From positions 1 through 64,000 of the forward strand of contig QWPB01000061.1 in assembly GCA_003671275.1 (NCBI GenBank): a stretch of 64,000 bases of DNA, given 5' to 3'. Below the pieces are notes generated by a model. It searched no databases. It saw only the letters and a list, made by a program, of their open reading frames with translations, and had not been told where the DNA came from. This document shows, one piece after another, positions 43,437-52,152 of this stretch. Positions within the stretch are counted from its first letter, which is position 1. Every line of letters starts with the position of its first letter. The position numbers were made by a program, and so were the translations under genes. This DNA comes from Planctomycetota bacterium (GTDB taxonomy: Bacteria; Planctomycetota; Planctomycetia; Planctomycetales; Planctomycetaceae).

Positions 43437-44474
43437 ATGCTGATCCGCTGGCTGGCCGGGTTGACACTGTCGTTAGTGCTTTCGGGCGTCGCTTGGGGGG
43501 CTACATTTGCCACCCCGAATTTTGTCGCCCATGCTGAAGACGCGGCGGTCGCCGAAAAAGTGGCCTGCACGGCTGAATACTTTCGCCGGGAACTGGCCCA
43601 AGAATGGATTGGAGAGGAACTGCCTCGCTGGTCCCGTCCCTGTCCGATTCAGGTCAGCGTCGGCTCCATGGGAGCCAGCGGCTCCACAACGTTCACCTTT
43701 GAAGACGGCGAGGTTCACAGCTGGGACATGCGAGTCCGAGGTTCGATGGAACGGATTCTCGACTCGGTCGTTCCCCATGAAGTCTGCCACACGATTTTTG
43801 CGTCACGGTTTCGCCGTCCACTGCCCCGCTGGGCGGATGAAGGGGCCGCCACGCTGGTCGAACATCCCAGCGAACGACTGCGACAGGTGGAGCATCTGAA
43901 TATGGTGTTTCGCAAGCAAAAGCAGATCCCCCTGAAGAAACTGTTTGAGATCCGCGAATACCCCAGCGATCCAGAAGGTCTGTATACGTTATATGCAGAG
44001 GGATACTCACTCGCCGAATTTCTGGTCCAGCGGACCACGGCACAGGCCACCGCCGATGGCAAGCGGGCCTATCTTCAGTTCCTGGCCGATGCCCTGAGTC
44101 AGGGGTGGGACGAGGCGCTGCTGACCCATTACGGCTACCGGTCCACGGACGCCCTGGAGACCGATTGGCATCGCTGGGTGATCGCGGGCAGCCCGAGCCA
44201 GGCACGGGGAACCCAACTCGCCAGTCACGCCACGCCACGCCCGTCCCAGGACTCCGACCAGCCGTTGATCCGCTCGCAAAGTCCCGAGACCCCGGCCCCG
44301 CTGGCAGCCATCGCCCGGCCATTCCGCCGCATCGCCCAGGCCGACGAAGCTCCCCGGATTGATGCGGCCCTGAAATCCACCACGGATATCGATGCCCCAG
44401 AGCCCGGTTTGCTAAATGGCCGCAGTCACGCCGCCCGTCCGCTCCAATTGCGACTGCCTGTTCGGCGACTTTGA
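43437..44474 (+). CDS. Secreted gluzincin-type metallopeptidase-like protein
   Basis: A 345-residue protein with a clear Sec signal (LIRWLAGLTLSLVLSGVAWGA). The zinc site is VVPHEVCHTIFASRF (H-E-x-x-H) with the third ligand in RWADEGAATLVE, the same arrangement as the lipoprotein at 22834-23712, although overall sequences differ. The region after residue 250 is Pro/Ser-rich and likely disordered. It probably acts in the periplasm on proteins or peptidoglycan peptides; the substrate is unknown. ATG 43437 follows a CAGGGA element at a 5-6 nt distance. It stands alone. Confidence 0.8.
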   Translation: MLIRWLAGLTLSLVLSGVAWGATFATPNFVAHAEDAAVAEKVACTAEYFRRELAQEWIGEELPRWSRPCPIQVSVGSMGASGSTTFTFEDGEVHSWDMRVRGSMERILDSVVPHEVCHTIFASRFRRPLPRWADEGAATLVEHPSERLRQVEHLNMVFRKQKQIPLKKLFEIREYPSDPEGLYTLYAEGYSLAEFLVQRTTAQATADGKRAYLQFLADALSQGWDEALLTHYGYRSTDALETDWHRWVIAGSPSQARGTQLASHATPRPSQDSDQPLIRSQSPETPAPLAAIARPFRRIAQADEAPRIDAALKSTTDIDAPEPGLLNGRSHAARPLQLRLPVRRL

Positions 44475-44816
44475 AATCCACGGCGGCGTTCCAATCGATG
44501 GGTCTGCGAGCCGTTCACCACCCGCGCTACTCCAGCCCCCCCTAATGATGGGGGGGACGCCACGAAAGAGGCTGGATGGGGCGGCAATCTGGCCTGCCCC
44601 AGGAGCTCCATGAAAACGATGCCCCGTGGGGCAGGCTGCGACAGGCAGGATTGTCTGCCATCACAACTTGCCTGTCGAACGATACTCCAAGGCCCAGTTG
44701 CGGTTGGATTCGTACACGGTCCGGGGATTGGATATCATCGCCGGGAGGTGACGAGCCACTGGTGAGAGTCTGTTTCCGCTGGTGCGACAAAGCGGTGTCT
44801 TTACGGGACGCGGGCG
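44475..44816. repeat. Spacer of 342 bp with three successive hairpins
   Basis: Seven C and seven G pair over TAATGAT (44536-44556). GCCTGCCCC (44592-44600) pairs with GGGGCAGGC (44628-44636). CGACAGGCA (44639-44647) pairs with TGCCTGTCG (44669-44677). All three are perfect. The first may end transcription of the peptidase gene; the others resemble the palindromic intergenic elements elsewhere in the window. No gene was seen. Confidence 0.55.
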
Positions 44817-47081
44817 ATGGGTTTTGGCTTTTTCAATGGGGCAATGCTGATCGGGCTGAGCGCGATGGCATTGCCGTTGCTGGCCCATCTCATCAGTCGA
44901 CGGCGGTTCGATGTCGTTTCCTGGGGGGCGATGCAGTTTCTGCAGCTGGGCCGTAAGACCCGCCGCCGAATCCGTCTGGAAGAACTGTTGCTGATGGCGA
45001 TGCGGATGGGGGTGCTGGGGCTGATCGCCTTTGGGATGTCGCGTCCCTGGGCCAGTGGGGGGGCGTTGTCGGCATTATCGGGGCGGGCCAGTCGGGATGT
45101 CGTGCTGGTCGTGGACAGTTCGTACAGCATGGGATGGAAGGGACCGATCAACACTCCCCATGCCCAGGCGATCCAGTGGGGGCATCAGTGCCTGGATACA
45201 TTGCGACCGGGCGATACGGTGAGTCTGCTGGATGTACGCGATCAGGTGCGTTCGGTGATCGACACACCCAGCAGTGATTTCGACTATGCCCGGCAGTCTC
45301 TCGACGAGTTGCCCACGCCATCGGGCTCATCCAATCTGGCCTCGGGTGTCCGTCAGGCCATCCAGATATTGTCGCGGTCGTCCAATGCCTCGCGTGAGGT
45401 GATTGTGTTGACCGACAGTCAGAAACTGCCGTGGCGTCCCGAAGATATCTATCAATGGACACGCATCGAAGACTCGTCGAAGCGAATGTCCGTGCCGCCC
45501 CGGATATGGGTGGTCGATCTGGTGGGAGAAGTGGCTGACCGCTCCAATGTCGCCGTCGGGGCGATTGAGCTGTCTCGCCAGTTGACAGTACCGGAGTTTC
45601 CGATTCGGATTCGGTCCACGATTTCCCAGACACATCCCGCTCAGAAACGAGTGGTGGCCCATCTGGAGGTCAACGGGCAGCGGGTGGTCGAAAAGTCTCA
45701 GGCGGTGGAACTGCCCGCGAATGGAGAGGCGTCCGTCGAGTTTGAACATCGTTTTATGGACACTGGCAGCCATCTGATCAGCGTTGTTGTGGATGAGGAC
45801 AACCTGCCGGGAGATGATCGGGCCGACGCCGTGGTCGAAGTCGCCGACGGAATTCCGGTCCTAGTGGTTGATGGTGATCCTCGAGCGGACCCGACACAGT
45901 CGGATTCGTTTTTTGTGATGTCGGCATTTTCAGCGGTGCGGGAATCGCCCTGGGTTCGTGCCCAAAAGATTTCGCTCTCCGAGATGAATTCGGAGTCGTT
46001 TCAGGGCAAGGCCGTGGTCTGGTTGCTCAACGTCCCCACGCTGACGCAGCCGCAGGCGGAAGCCATGATCAAGTTCGCCCGTGAGGGAGGCGCGATTGTG
46101 TTTGCCGCCGGAAACCAGAATCAGGCGGGCTGGTACAACGCCTTGCCACCGGCCCTCAGCAAGACGCTGGCTCCGGCGAAGCTGATCGAGGTGCAGTCGG
46201 ATGTGGACCTGAAGCTTGGGGCCATGCGGTTGGAAGGCGATAGCCTCACCGCCCCGTGGCTGGAGCGATTTCAGACGGACCAGGGAGTCGACCTGACTTC
46301 CACCCGCTTTTCACAGTGGTGGCGGATGGAGCCGGTGGCAGCCGAGGTGGTCCCGCAGCCAAATCCCGGGGTTCCATTGCCAGTTGCCAATCTCTCGGGA
46401 GAACCGGCGGTCCCGCAGACCATCCCCGGAGGGACCGTACTGGCCAAGCTCGATAATGGGGCGCCCTGGCTCATCACCCGCCCATTAGGGAAAGGGATCG
46501 TGGCACAGTTGGCGGTGCCGCTCGATTCCGACTGGTCGACGCTACCAAGTAAGAACGACTTCGTCCCGCTGCTGCATGAAATGGTGTTTGCCTACTCGAC
46601 GCAAAGCACGACTCGAAATGTGGATCTGGGGGCGCCGCTGGTGTTGAATCAGGCCGCCCTCGGGGAGATGGTAGTTCGTGGTCCGGATGGTAAGGAAACG
46701 CGGATCGCAACCAAGACCGAAGGGGATCGACGAACGGCCCGATACACCCAGGCGGAGTTGCCCGGTGTGTATGAAATGCGCCCGGTCGTCGGCGGAGGCA
46801 AGACCGAGCGGTTTGCAGTGAATTTTGATCGCCGCGAATCGGACCTGGCCCGATTGACACCTCCCGAACAGGAAGGACTGGCGAAAAAAGGATTGGTCTT
46901 TACCGCCGACCCCGCTGACATTGAGAAGGGGGCGATCGATAATCAGGCCCCGTCGGAATTCTGGTGGTGGCTTCTGCTGATCGTGATCGGGTTGCTGGTC
47001 TTTGAAGTGGTGATGACCCGCCGATTGGTTCAAGGGGGCCATATCCTCATTGAACCTCCATTGGCCACCCCGCAGGTGTAG
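44817..47081 (+). CDS. BatA-domain and VWA-domain membrane protein
   Basis: A 754-residue protein. The first 75 residues form the BatA N-terminal domain (two TM helices around LIGLSAMALPLLAHLISRRR and ELLLMAMRMGVLGLIAFGM). A von Willebrand A domain follows with the metal-ion site DSSYS (Asp100, Ser102, Ser104), then VIVLTDSQ. The centre is beta-rich with a glutamine-amidotransferase-like segment (PVLVVDGDP, GGAIVFAAGN). A final TM helix lies at about 715-735. In planctomycetes such genes usually belong to a MoxR-DUF58-BatA cluster; here no partner is present. The function is presumably metal- or chaperone-linked envelope maturation. ATG 44817 is the first start of the conserved frame. Confidence 0.87.
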   Translation: MGFGFFNGAMLIGLSAMALPLLAHLISRRRFDVVSWGAMQFLQLGRKTRRRIRLEELLLMAMRMGVLGLIAFGMSRPWASGGALSALSGRASRDVVLVVDSSYSMGWKGPINTPHAQAIQWGHQCLDTLRPGDTVSLLDVRDQVRSVIDTPSSDFDYARQSLDELPTPSGSSNLASGVRQAIQILSRSSNASREVIVLTDSQKLPWRPEDIYQWTRIEDSSKRMSVPPRIWVVDLVGEVADRSNVAVGAIELSRQLTVPEFPIRIRSTISQTHPAQKRVVAHLEVNGQRVVEKSQAVELPANGEASVEFEHRFMDTGSHLISVVVDEDNLPGDDRADAVVEVADGIPVLVVDGDPRADPTQSDSFFVMSAFSAVRESPWVRAQKISLSEMNSESFQGKAVVWLLNVPTLTQPQAEAMIKFAREGGAIVFAAGNQNQAGWYNALPPALSKTLAPAKLIEVQSDVDLKLGAMRLEGDSLTAPWLERFQTDQGVDLTSTRFSQWWRMEPVAAEVVPQPNPGVPLPVANLSGEPAVPQTIPGGTVLAKLDNGAPWLITRPLGKGIVAQLAVPLDSDWSTLPSKNDFVPLLHEMVFAYSTQSTTRNVDLGAPLVLNQAALGEMVVRGPDGKETRIATKTEGDRRTARYTQAELPGVYEMRPVVGGGKTERFAVNFDRRESDLARLTPPEQEGLAKKGLVFTADPADIEKGAIDNQAPSEFWWWLLLIVIGLLVFEVVMTRRLVQGGHILIEPPLATPQV

Positions 47082-47162
47082 CGGCAGGCTCGATGGTCGG
47101 ACTCGGTCCCAGATGCTGTTCGCGGTCATTCCAGGGAGCCCGCTGTTCTTACGGGTATGAAC

Positions 47163-47194
47163 CGAGTGTGGACATGGTCGAGTGTGGACATGGT
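47163..47194 (+). repeat. Perfect 16 bp tandem duplication near a gene end
   Basis: CGAGTGTGGACATGGT occurs twice in direct succession (47163-47178, 47179-47194), 4 bp from the stop codon of the minus-strand PSD1 gene. The same arrangement is seen at 26715-26746. Confidence 0.9.
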
Positions 47195-47198
47195 ACGG

Positions 47199-50100
47199 TC
47201 AGTCGATGAACATCAGTTCGTTCGATAGCAGCAGTACCTGGGCCAACTGCTCCCAGGTGGTCAGCAGGATCGGAGCCGGGCCCGTGAAATCGTTCTGAGC
47301 GTTCCAGGTTACGGAGTCGGCGGTGTCGGTTGACTGGATGGCCGGTGCCCAGAAATGCTGGTCGCTGTTGAGGACCGCATGAATGTCGACGATGAAGTCG
47401 AGCGTGTCACCGGCCTCCAGGATGACCGAGGGGACATTCAGTTCTTCCGTCCGGTTCTGAATGGCCGTCTTTGCCAGGATGCCGCCGCGACTGGCGACGA
47501 TCCAGCAGCGGATCCCATCACCCGCTGCGACTTCGTGAATCACTTTCGATGTGATGGAGTACGATCCCGACCGCGGGGCTGTCCATCGACGGATGCTGGC
47601 ATGTTGCAAGTCGTTCCCCGGATGCCCGCCGCGGGCGGTGATCTGGACCCAGCCGAGGGCGGCATCGGGCCAGCTGACACTCCCCTGCCAGGCGGTTCCG
47701 TTGAAGAACGGGAGGGGGGTAAAGCTTTTGGGCTTTTGCGAGGTTTCGTCGAACTCTCCGTAACCATAGCTCCAGGCTTTCGATTCCGCACTCGGTGAGG
47801 GCGGGGGAGGTTCGACTTCCGTGGTCACGAACGCCAGTGCCGCCTCTCGTTCCGACGAGGTCGGAGGCCGCTGATACGCCGACCGAAACAACCGCTCCAG
47901 CTTCTGGACGGGATCGTCGACTTCGGACAGCCGGGCCCAGGCGACCAGGCTGCGCGACTTCTCCGCCATCAGCGGATGGTTCATGGCAAACAGGGCTTGC
48001 TGTGGGACGGTTGTCTCACTGCGGGCCGGGATGTGCAGGTCCGGATTGGCGAAGTCAAACATTCGCAGCACCGAAGGCAGGAACTGGCGATCCACGGTTC
48101 CATAGAGCGTCCGCCGGTGGTTCGTGGAGCCGTTACCCGCGAATAGATCGGACGAGCGACCTCCCAGTTGGCGATCGAGCTGGCCGGTGGTTGTCAGCAG
48201 CGTGTCACGGAACTCTTCCCAACTCAATCGGTGGATATTCATTCGCCACAAAAGCCGATTATCGGGATCCAGTTGTTGTGCCCGCTGCCGGACGGTGGCG
48301 GACACGGGACCGTCAGATCGTTGCTGGTAAGTGTCGGAGAGCACGATCAGCCGATGGATGGTCTTGGTACTCCATCCATTGGTCATCAGTTGACTGGCCA
48401 GCCAATCGAGCAGTTCGGGGTGGCTGGGATCTTCGGCCCGGATTCCGAAGTCGCTGGGTGTGCGTACCAGACCAATTCCAAAATGGTGCTGCCAGAGCCG
48501 GTTGACCCAGACTCGTGCCGTCAGTGGATTCGTCGGGGCAATGAGAGATTCCGCTAATTCGCGGCGACCACTTCCCTGAGTGAAGGGAGTTGGCTGCGCT
48601 TCGCCCACCAGCGATAGAAAATGACGCGAGACGAAGTCCGTTTTCATGGCTGGGTTTCCCCGTCGCAGTACCCGGTGGGGGCGCAGGGCCTCCCGCTCCT
48701 GCAGGATGACGGTGTGTCGGGGGGCCAGCGGGTTCTGCATGAGCACCCGGTCCACGTCGTTCTGTAACTTCCACAGTTCGTTGACAGTGCCGGAGTCATA
48801 CAGCAGTTCGGTGGAAACGATGGACTCGTTGGGGATCTCACAGGGAGAGGCTGGGCCGTACAGCACCTGCCGCAGGGCTTCGGCCGATGGATCGGACAGT
48901 TGGGTCGGAGCCGGCATCCCCGTATCGACGGCGGCTTTCAGGGCGGCTTTCCATTGTCCGTCAATGTCGGTGAGCAATTGAGCGTAGCGTTCGGTGACTT
49001 CTCGCATGGAGGTGGGCGGAGGGGTCAGGGCCTGTACGACGAGCGGGTTCGACGGAGTTTCGGTGTCGGCGGTGAGTGTCTGAAGAGTCTCGGCGGCTCG
49101 TGCTGCGAACGGCTCGACGGGCAGCGCCGCAAAGCGTTTCCAGGGAACAAATACAGGGTTATGGCCATGCATTTCACCGGCAATGTAAGCCTCGATCCGC
49201 CAGATCTGTGCCGGGACCAGATCGGTGGTGGCGATGATTATGTCGAACCCCTCCTGAGGCGCTTTGTGCAGCTCGGTCTGAGCCACGAGGTAGTCCTTCA
49301 GGCGGCTGCGGACGCGGTCCGCCGCCTCGCCTCGCTTGCGGGCAATGGCATCGGCCAGCGCGGTTTGTTTGGCGGACAGATCTGTCTCGAATGCCAGGTA
49401 GGCAGCGCTCTTCTCGCCGGGTTCCTCGACCGCTGTCAACTGCTCACGCGAGTTTAAGAACACGCCGTAGAGCGAGTAATAATCGGTGGTCGGAATCGGG
49501 TCGTACTTGTGGTCATGGCAACGGGCACAGGCAACGGTCAGAGCCATGGTGCCGCGGGTGATGACATCGATCCGGTCATCGTAGATATCGTGTGTCACTC
49601 CCAAAAAACGCCGGTTTAAGGTCAGGAACCCCATTGCCGCCAAGTGGGCTTTCTCCCCCGGAGCGATCTGGTCCGCGGCAATCTGCAAGGCGAGGAAACG
49701 GTCATACGGCATGTCCTCGTTCATGGCCCGCACGACCCAGTCGCGGTAGGTGGGAGCATGGACCCAGACCCGTTCTTCCCGACCGTAGACGTACCCTTTG
49801 GTGTCGGAGTACCGGGCCACATCCAGCCAATGCCGGGCCCATTGCTCACCATATTGCGGAGAGGCCAGCAGTCGTTCGACCAACTGGCGGTATGCCTCGG
49901 GATGTTGATCCTGTACGAACGCCTCGACCTCCTCCGGCGTCGGGGGCAAGCCCGTCAGGTCATAGGTCACCCGCCGGATCAGCGTCCGACGATCGGCAGC
50001 GGGAGTCGGCGACAGCTGTTGTCTCTCCAGTCGCTGGAGCACGAACTGATCGACGGGCGTGCGGCACCAGCCGGAATCGGTGACGGAGGGGATCTCGACT

Positions 50101-50546
50101 GGTTTCACGGGCTGAAAGGCCCAATGTTTCCGTTGTTTCTCGATCCGCTCGGCATCCGGCAATGAGACCGTGGCGGGCCACGGAGCCCCCATGGCAATCC
50201 ACTTTTCGAGTGAGGCGATCTGCTCCTCAGCCAGTTTCCCCGCCGGGGGCATCTGCGTGTCTCCGGTGTATTTGATCGCCGTCAGCAGCAGACTCGCAGT
50301 GGGGTTTCCGGGGATGAGGGCGGGGCCCTGATCTCCACCCGCGAGGGCGGCCATACGCGAGTCGAGTCGCAGCCCGGCCTGCTGCTTGGCGGTTCCGTGG
50401 CATTTCTGACAATGTTCGACCAGCAGCGGACGTACGTGCGTTTCGAAATACTCGACTTGTTCGGGAGTGAATGTCGGGGGATCAGCGGCCCCCGCGGAAA
50501 CCGTTCCCAGAAGGCATAGCCCCCATGCCCAGAGGTACGCTCGCAT
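47199..50546 (-). CDS. PSD1 protein: planctomycete cytochrome c, DUF1549 and DUF1553 domains
   Basis: A 1115-residue secreted protein. After the signal peptide, HCQKCHG (about residues 46-52) is the haem-c site of the PSCyt1 domain, with the distal region TGDTQMPPAGKL. DUF1549 follows (about 160-370), with LTGLPPTPEEV, EQWARHWLDVARYSDTKG and a second C-x-x-C-H, ACARCHDHKYDP. DUF1553 (about 620-910) has NPLTARVWVNRLWQHHFG, RTPSDFG and FDFANPD. Between it and the closing WEQLAQVLLLSNELMFID helix is an added segment of about 170 residues that looks like a beta-sandwich. ATG 50546 has GGGAG 7 nt upstream. The usual DUF1501 partner is missing. Role in polysaccharide breakdown is presumed only. Confidence 0.95.
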   Translation of the reverse strand: MRAYLWAWGLCLLGTVSAGAADPPTFTPEQVEYFETHVRPLLVEHCQKCHGTAKQQAGLRLDSRMAALAGGDQGPALIPGNPTASLLLTAIKYTGDTQMPPAGKLAEEQIASLEKWIAMGAPWPATVSLPDAERIEKQRKHWAFQPVKPVEIPSVTDSGWCRTPVDQFVLQRLERQQLSPTPAADRRTLIRRVTYDLTGLPPTPEEVEAFVQDQHPEAYRQLVERLLASPQYGEQWARHWLDVARYSDTKGYVYGREERVWVHAPTYRDWVVRAMNEDMPYDRFLALQIAADQIAPGEKAHLAAMGFLTLNRRFLGVTHDIYDDRIDVITRGTMALTVACARCHDHKYDPIPTTDYYSLYGVFLNSREQLTAVEEPGEKSAAYLAFETDLSAKQTALADAIARKRGEAADRVRSRLKDYLVAQTELHKAPQEGFDIIIATTDLVPAQIWRIEAYIAGEMHGHNPVFVPWKRFAALPVEPFAARAAETLQTLTADTETPSNPLVVQALTPPPTSMREVTERYAQLLTDIDGQWKAALKAAVDTGMPAPTQLSDPSAEALRQVLYGPASPCEIPNESIVSTELLYDSGTVNELWKLQNDVDRVLMQNPLAPRHTVILQEREALRPHRVLRRGNPAMKTDFVSRHFLSLVGEAQPTPFTQGSGRRELAESLIAPTNPLTARVWVNRLWQHHFGIGLVRTPSDFGIRAEDPSHPELLDWLASQLMTNGWSTKTIHRLIVLSDTYQQRSDGPVSATVRQRAQQLDPDNRLLWRMNIHRLSWEEFRDTLLTTTGQLDRQLGGRSSDLFAGNGSTNHRRTLYGTVDRQFLPSVLRMFDFANPDLHIPARSETTVPQQALFAMNHPLMAEKSRSLVAWARLSEVDDPVQKLERLFRSAYQRPPTSSEREAALAFVTTEVEPPPPSPSAESKAWSYGYGEFDETSQKPKSFTPLPFFNGTAWQGSVSWPDAALGWVQITARGGHPGNDLQHASIRRWTAPRSGSYSITSKVIHEVAAGDGIRCWIVASRGGILAKTAIQNRTEELNVPSVILEAGDTLDFIVDIHAVLNSDQHFWAPAIQSTDTADSVTWNAQNDFTGPAPILLTTWEQLAQVLLLSNELMFID

Positions 50547-50809
50547 GTCATCTCTCCCGCTCTCGACCGACGGAGGTGAGTCATCAGTGAATGTTGATGA
50601 TAGCAGGCCTGAGCGTTGGTGATGAACCACCCCGTAGGTGAATGCCGGTGAAATCGATGCAGATCATACATCCCCTACAGTCGCATCCTGAGTGTCGGTT
50701 TAAAGCTGGTGATAACACTGCAAGGGGGAATCAGCCGGTAGTTTAAGTTGTGGCTGGAAGGAATCCGTGTCGATGTTTTGAAGGAATGGACTCGGTTCCC
50801 TGGGGGATC

Positions 50810-52096
50810 ATGATGCGATCATGGATGTCGGCAGCTTCTGCCACTTTAGCATTGCTCTGCCTCTTGGCAGATAGTCAACTCGCTCTGGCACAAGGGTTCG
50901 TCCTGTCGGGCGTGGGAGCGGTGAACCGCTCGATGGGGGGCGCGGGGACGGCGGCTCCGCTCGATGCCATCGGTGCATTGCACTGGAACCCCGGTAGCAT
51001 TACGGCGCTTCCCGGTTCGCGAGTCGACTTTAATGTCGAATCGATTTACGACCGGCATTCGCTGGACTCTTCGCTCTTTGGGGGAGCCGTTAGTGGATCA
51101 TCCGAGTCCGATACCGGGGTCATGGCCCTGCCCGCGTTTGGACTGGTGTATCAGCCGAATGATTCCTCGCTGACCTATGGACTGGAAGTGGCTGCGATCG
51201 GTGGTTTCTCGGTCAACCATGGCCCCAGTCTCACCAATCCGATTTTGACGCCTGCGGCCCTTGGGAAGTCGTACTCCAAGCTGGCCATTATGCAGGTGGC
51301 CCCGACGATGGCGGTCAAGCTGACGGACACGATCTCGTTTGGTGTTGCCCCTACGTTCAATATGGCGGAGGCTCAACTCGATCCGTTTGGATTGGCGGCA
51401 CCGGATGATGCGAACGGAGACACGATATTTACCTATCAGAGTGCCATCCAGTCACGGATGCGCCCGGGGATCGGCGTTCAGGCGGGACTGTTCATGGACA
51501 CCGAACTGTTCAATCTGGGACTGAGTCTGAAGAGCCCCCAGTGGTTTCAGAAGTTTGAATATGAAACGACCGACGAAATCGGTATGCCGCGGCAGGTCGA
51601 GGCGGACATTACCTATCCGATGATTCTGTCGCTGGGCTATGCCTACAAGGGATGGGATCGCTGGTTGATCGCCGTGGATGCCCGGTATGTGGACTTCAGC
51701 AGTACCGAAACGTTCGGTGATTCGGCCGGGTTTGATGGCACCGGTGCGGTGACCGGACTCGGTTGGAAGAGTGTCTTTTTGACCGGTGTCGGAGCCCAGT
51801 ATCAGGTGACTGATCGCTGGACGCTACGGGGCGGATACTCCTACAACACCAACCCCATTCCCGACCAGGCGGCGTTCTACAATACTCAGGCTGCGGCGGT
51901 CTACCAGCATGTGTTGTCCGTGGGTTCGTCGTATCAGCTGACCCGCAATATCGTGAGCAGCATTACCTGGGTTCACGGGTTCCACAATGCCATCGACGGA
52001 CCCTGGCAGTCGCCCCTGGGGCCGGTGCCGGGTTCCGTGGTGCGTGTGGATCAGGAAGTGGATTCCCTGGTGATGGGGCTGGGTGTGGTATTCTAG
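50810..52096 (+). CDS. FadL/OmpP1/TodX-type outer-membrane transport protein
   Basis: A 428-residue beta-barrel protein for uptake of hydrophobic compounds. After the signal peptide the mature start is QGFVLSGVGAVNRSMGGAGTAAPLDAIGALHWNPGS (two family hallmarks: the N-terminal hatch and the NPA/NPG motif). Later come MAVKLTDTISFGVAPTFN, RYVDFSSTETFG and GGYSYNTNPIPDQAAFYN. The final residue is Phe (GLGVVF), as expected for BAM substrates. Start: ATG 50810 or the next codon 50813 both fit; the frame is open back to 50750. It is 56 bp before the STN-like gene and probably co-transcribed. Confidence 0.92.
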   Translation: MMRSWMSAASATLALLCLLADSQLALAQGFVLSGVGAVNRSMGGAGTAAPLDAIGALHWNPGSITALPGSRVDFNVESIYDRHSLDSSLFGGAVSGSSESDTGVMALPAFGLVYQPNDSSLTYGLEVAAIGGFSVNHGPSLTNPILTPAALGKSYSKLAIMQVAPTMAVKLTDTISFGVAPTFNMAEAQLDPFGLAAPDDANGDTIFTYQSAIQSRMRPGIGVQAGLFMDTELFNLGLSLKSPQWFQKFEYETTDEIGMPRQVEADITYPMILSLGYAYKGWDRWLIAVDARYVDFSSTETFGDSAGFDGTGAVTGLGWKSVFLTGVGAQYQVTDRWTLRGGYSYNTNPIPDQAAFYNTQAAAVYQHVLSVGSSYQLTRNIVSSITWVHGFHNAIDGPWQSPLGPVPGSVVRVDQEVDSLVMGLGVVF

Positions 52097-52152
52097 TGAG
52101 CCGCCCAACCGGAGTGATTTCGGTCGATCGATTCTGACTCAGGACAGCCGGC

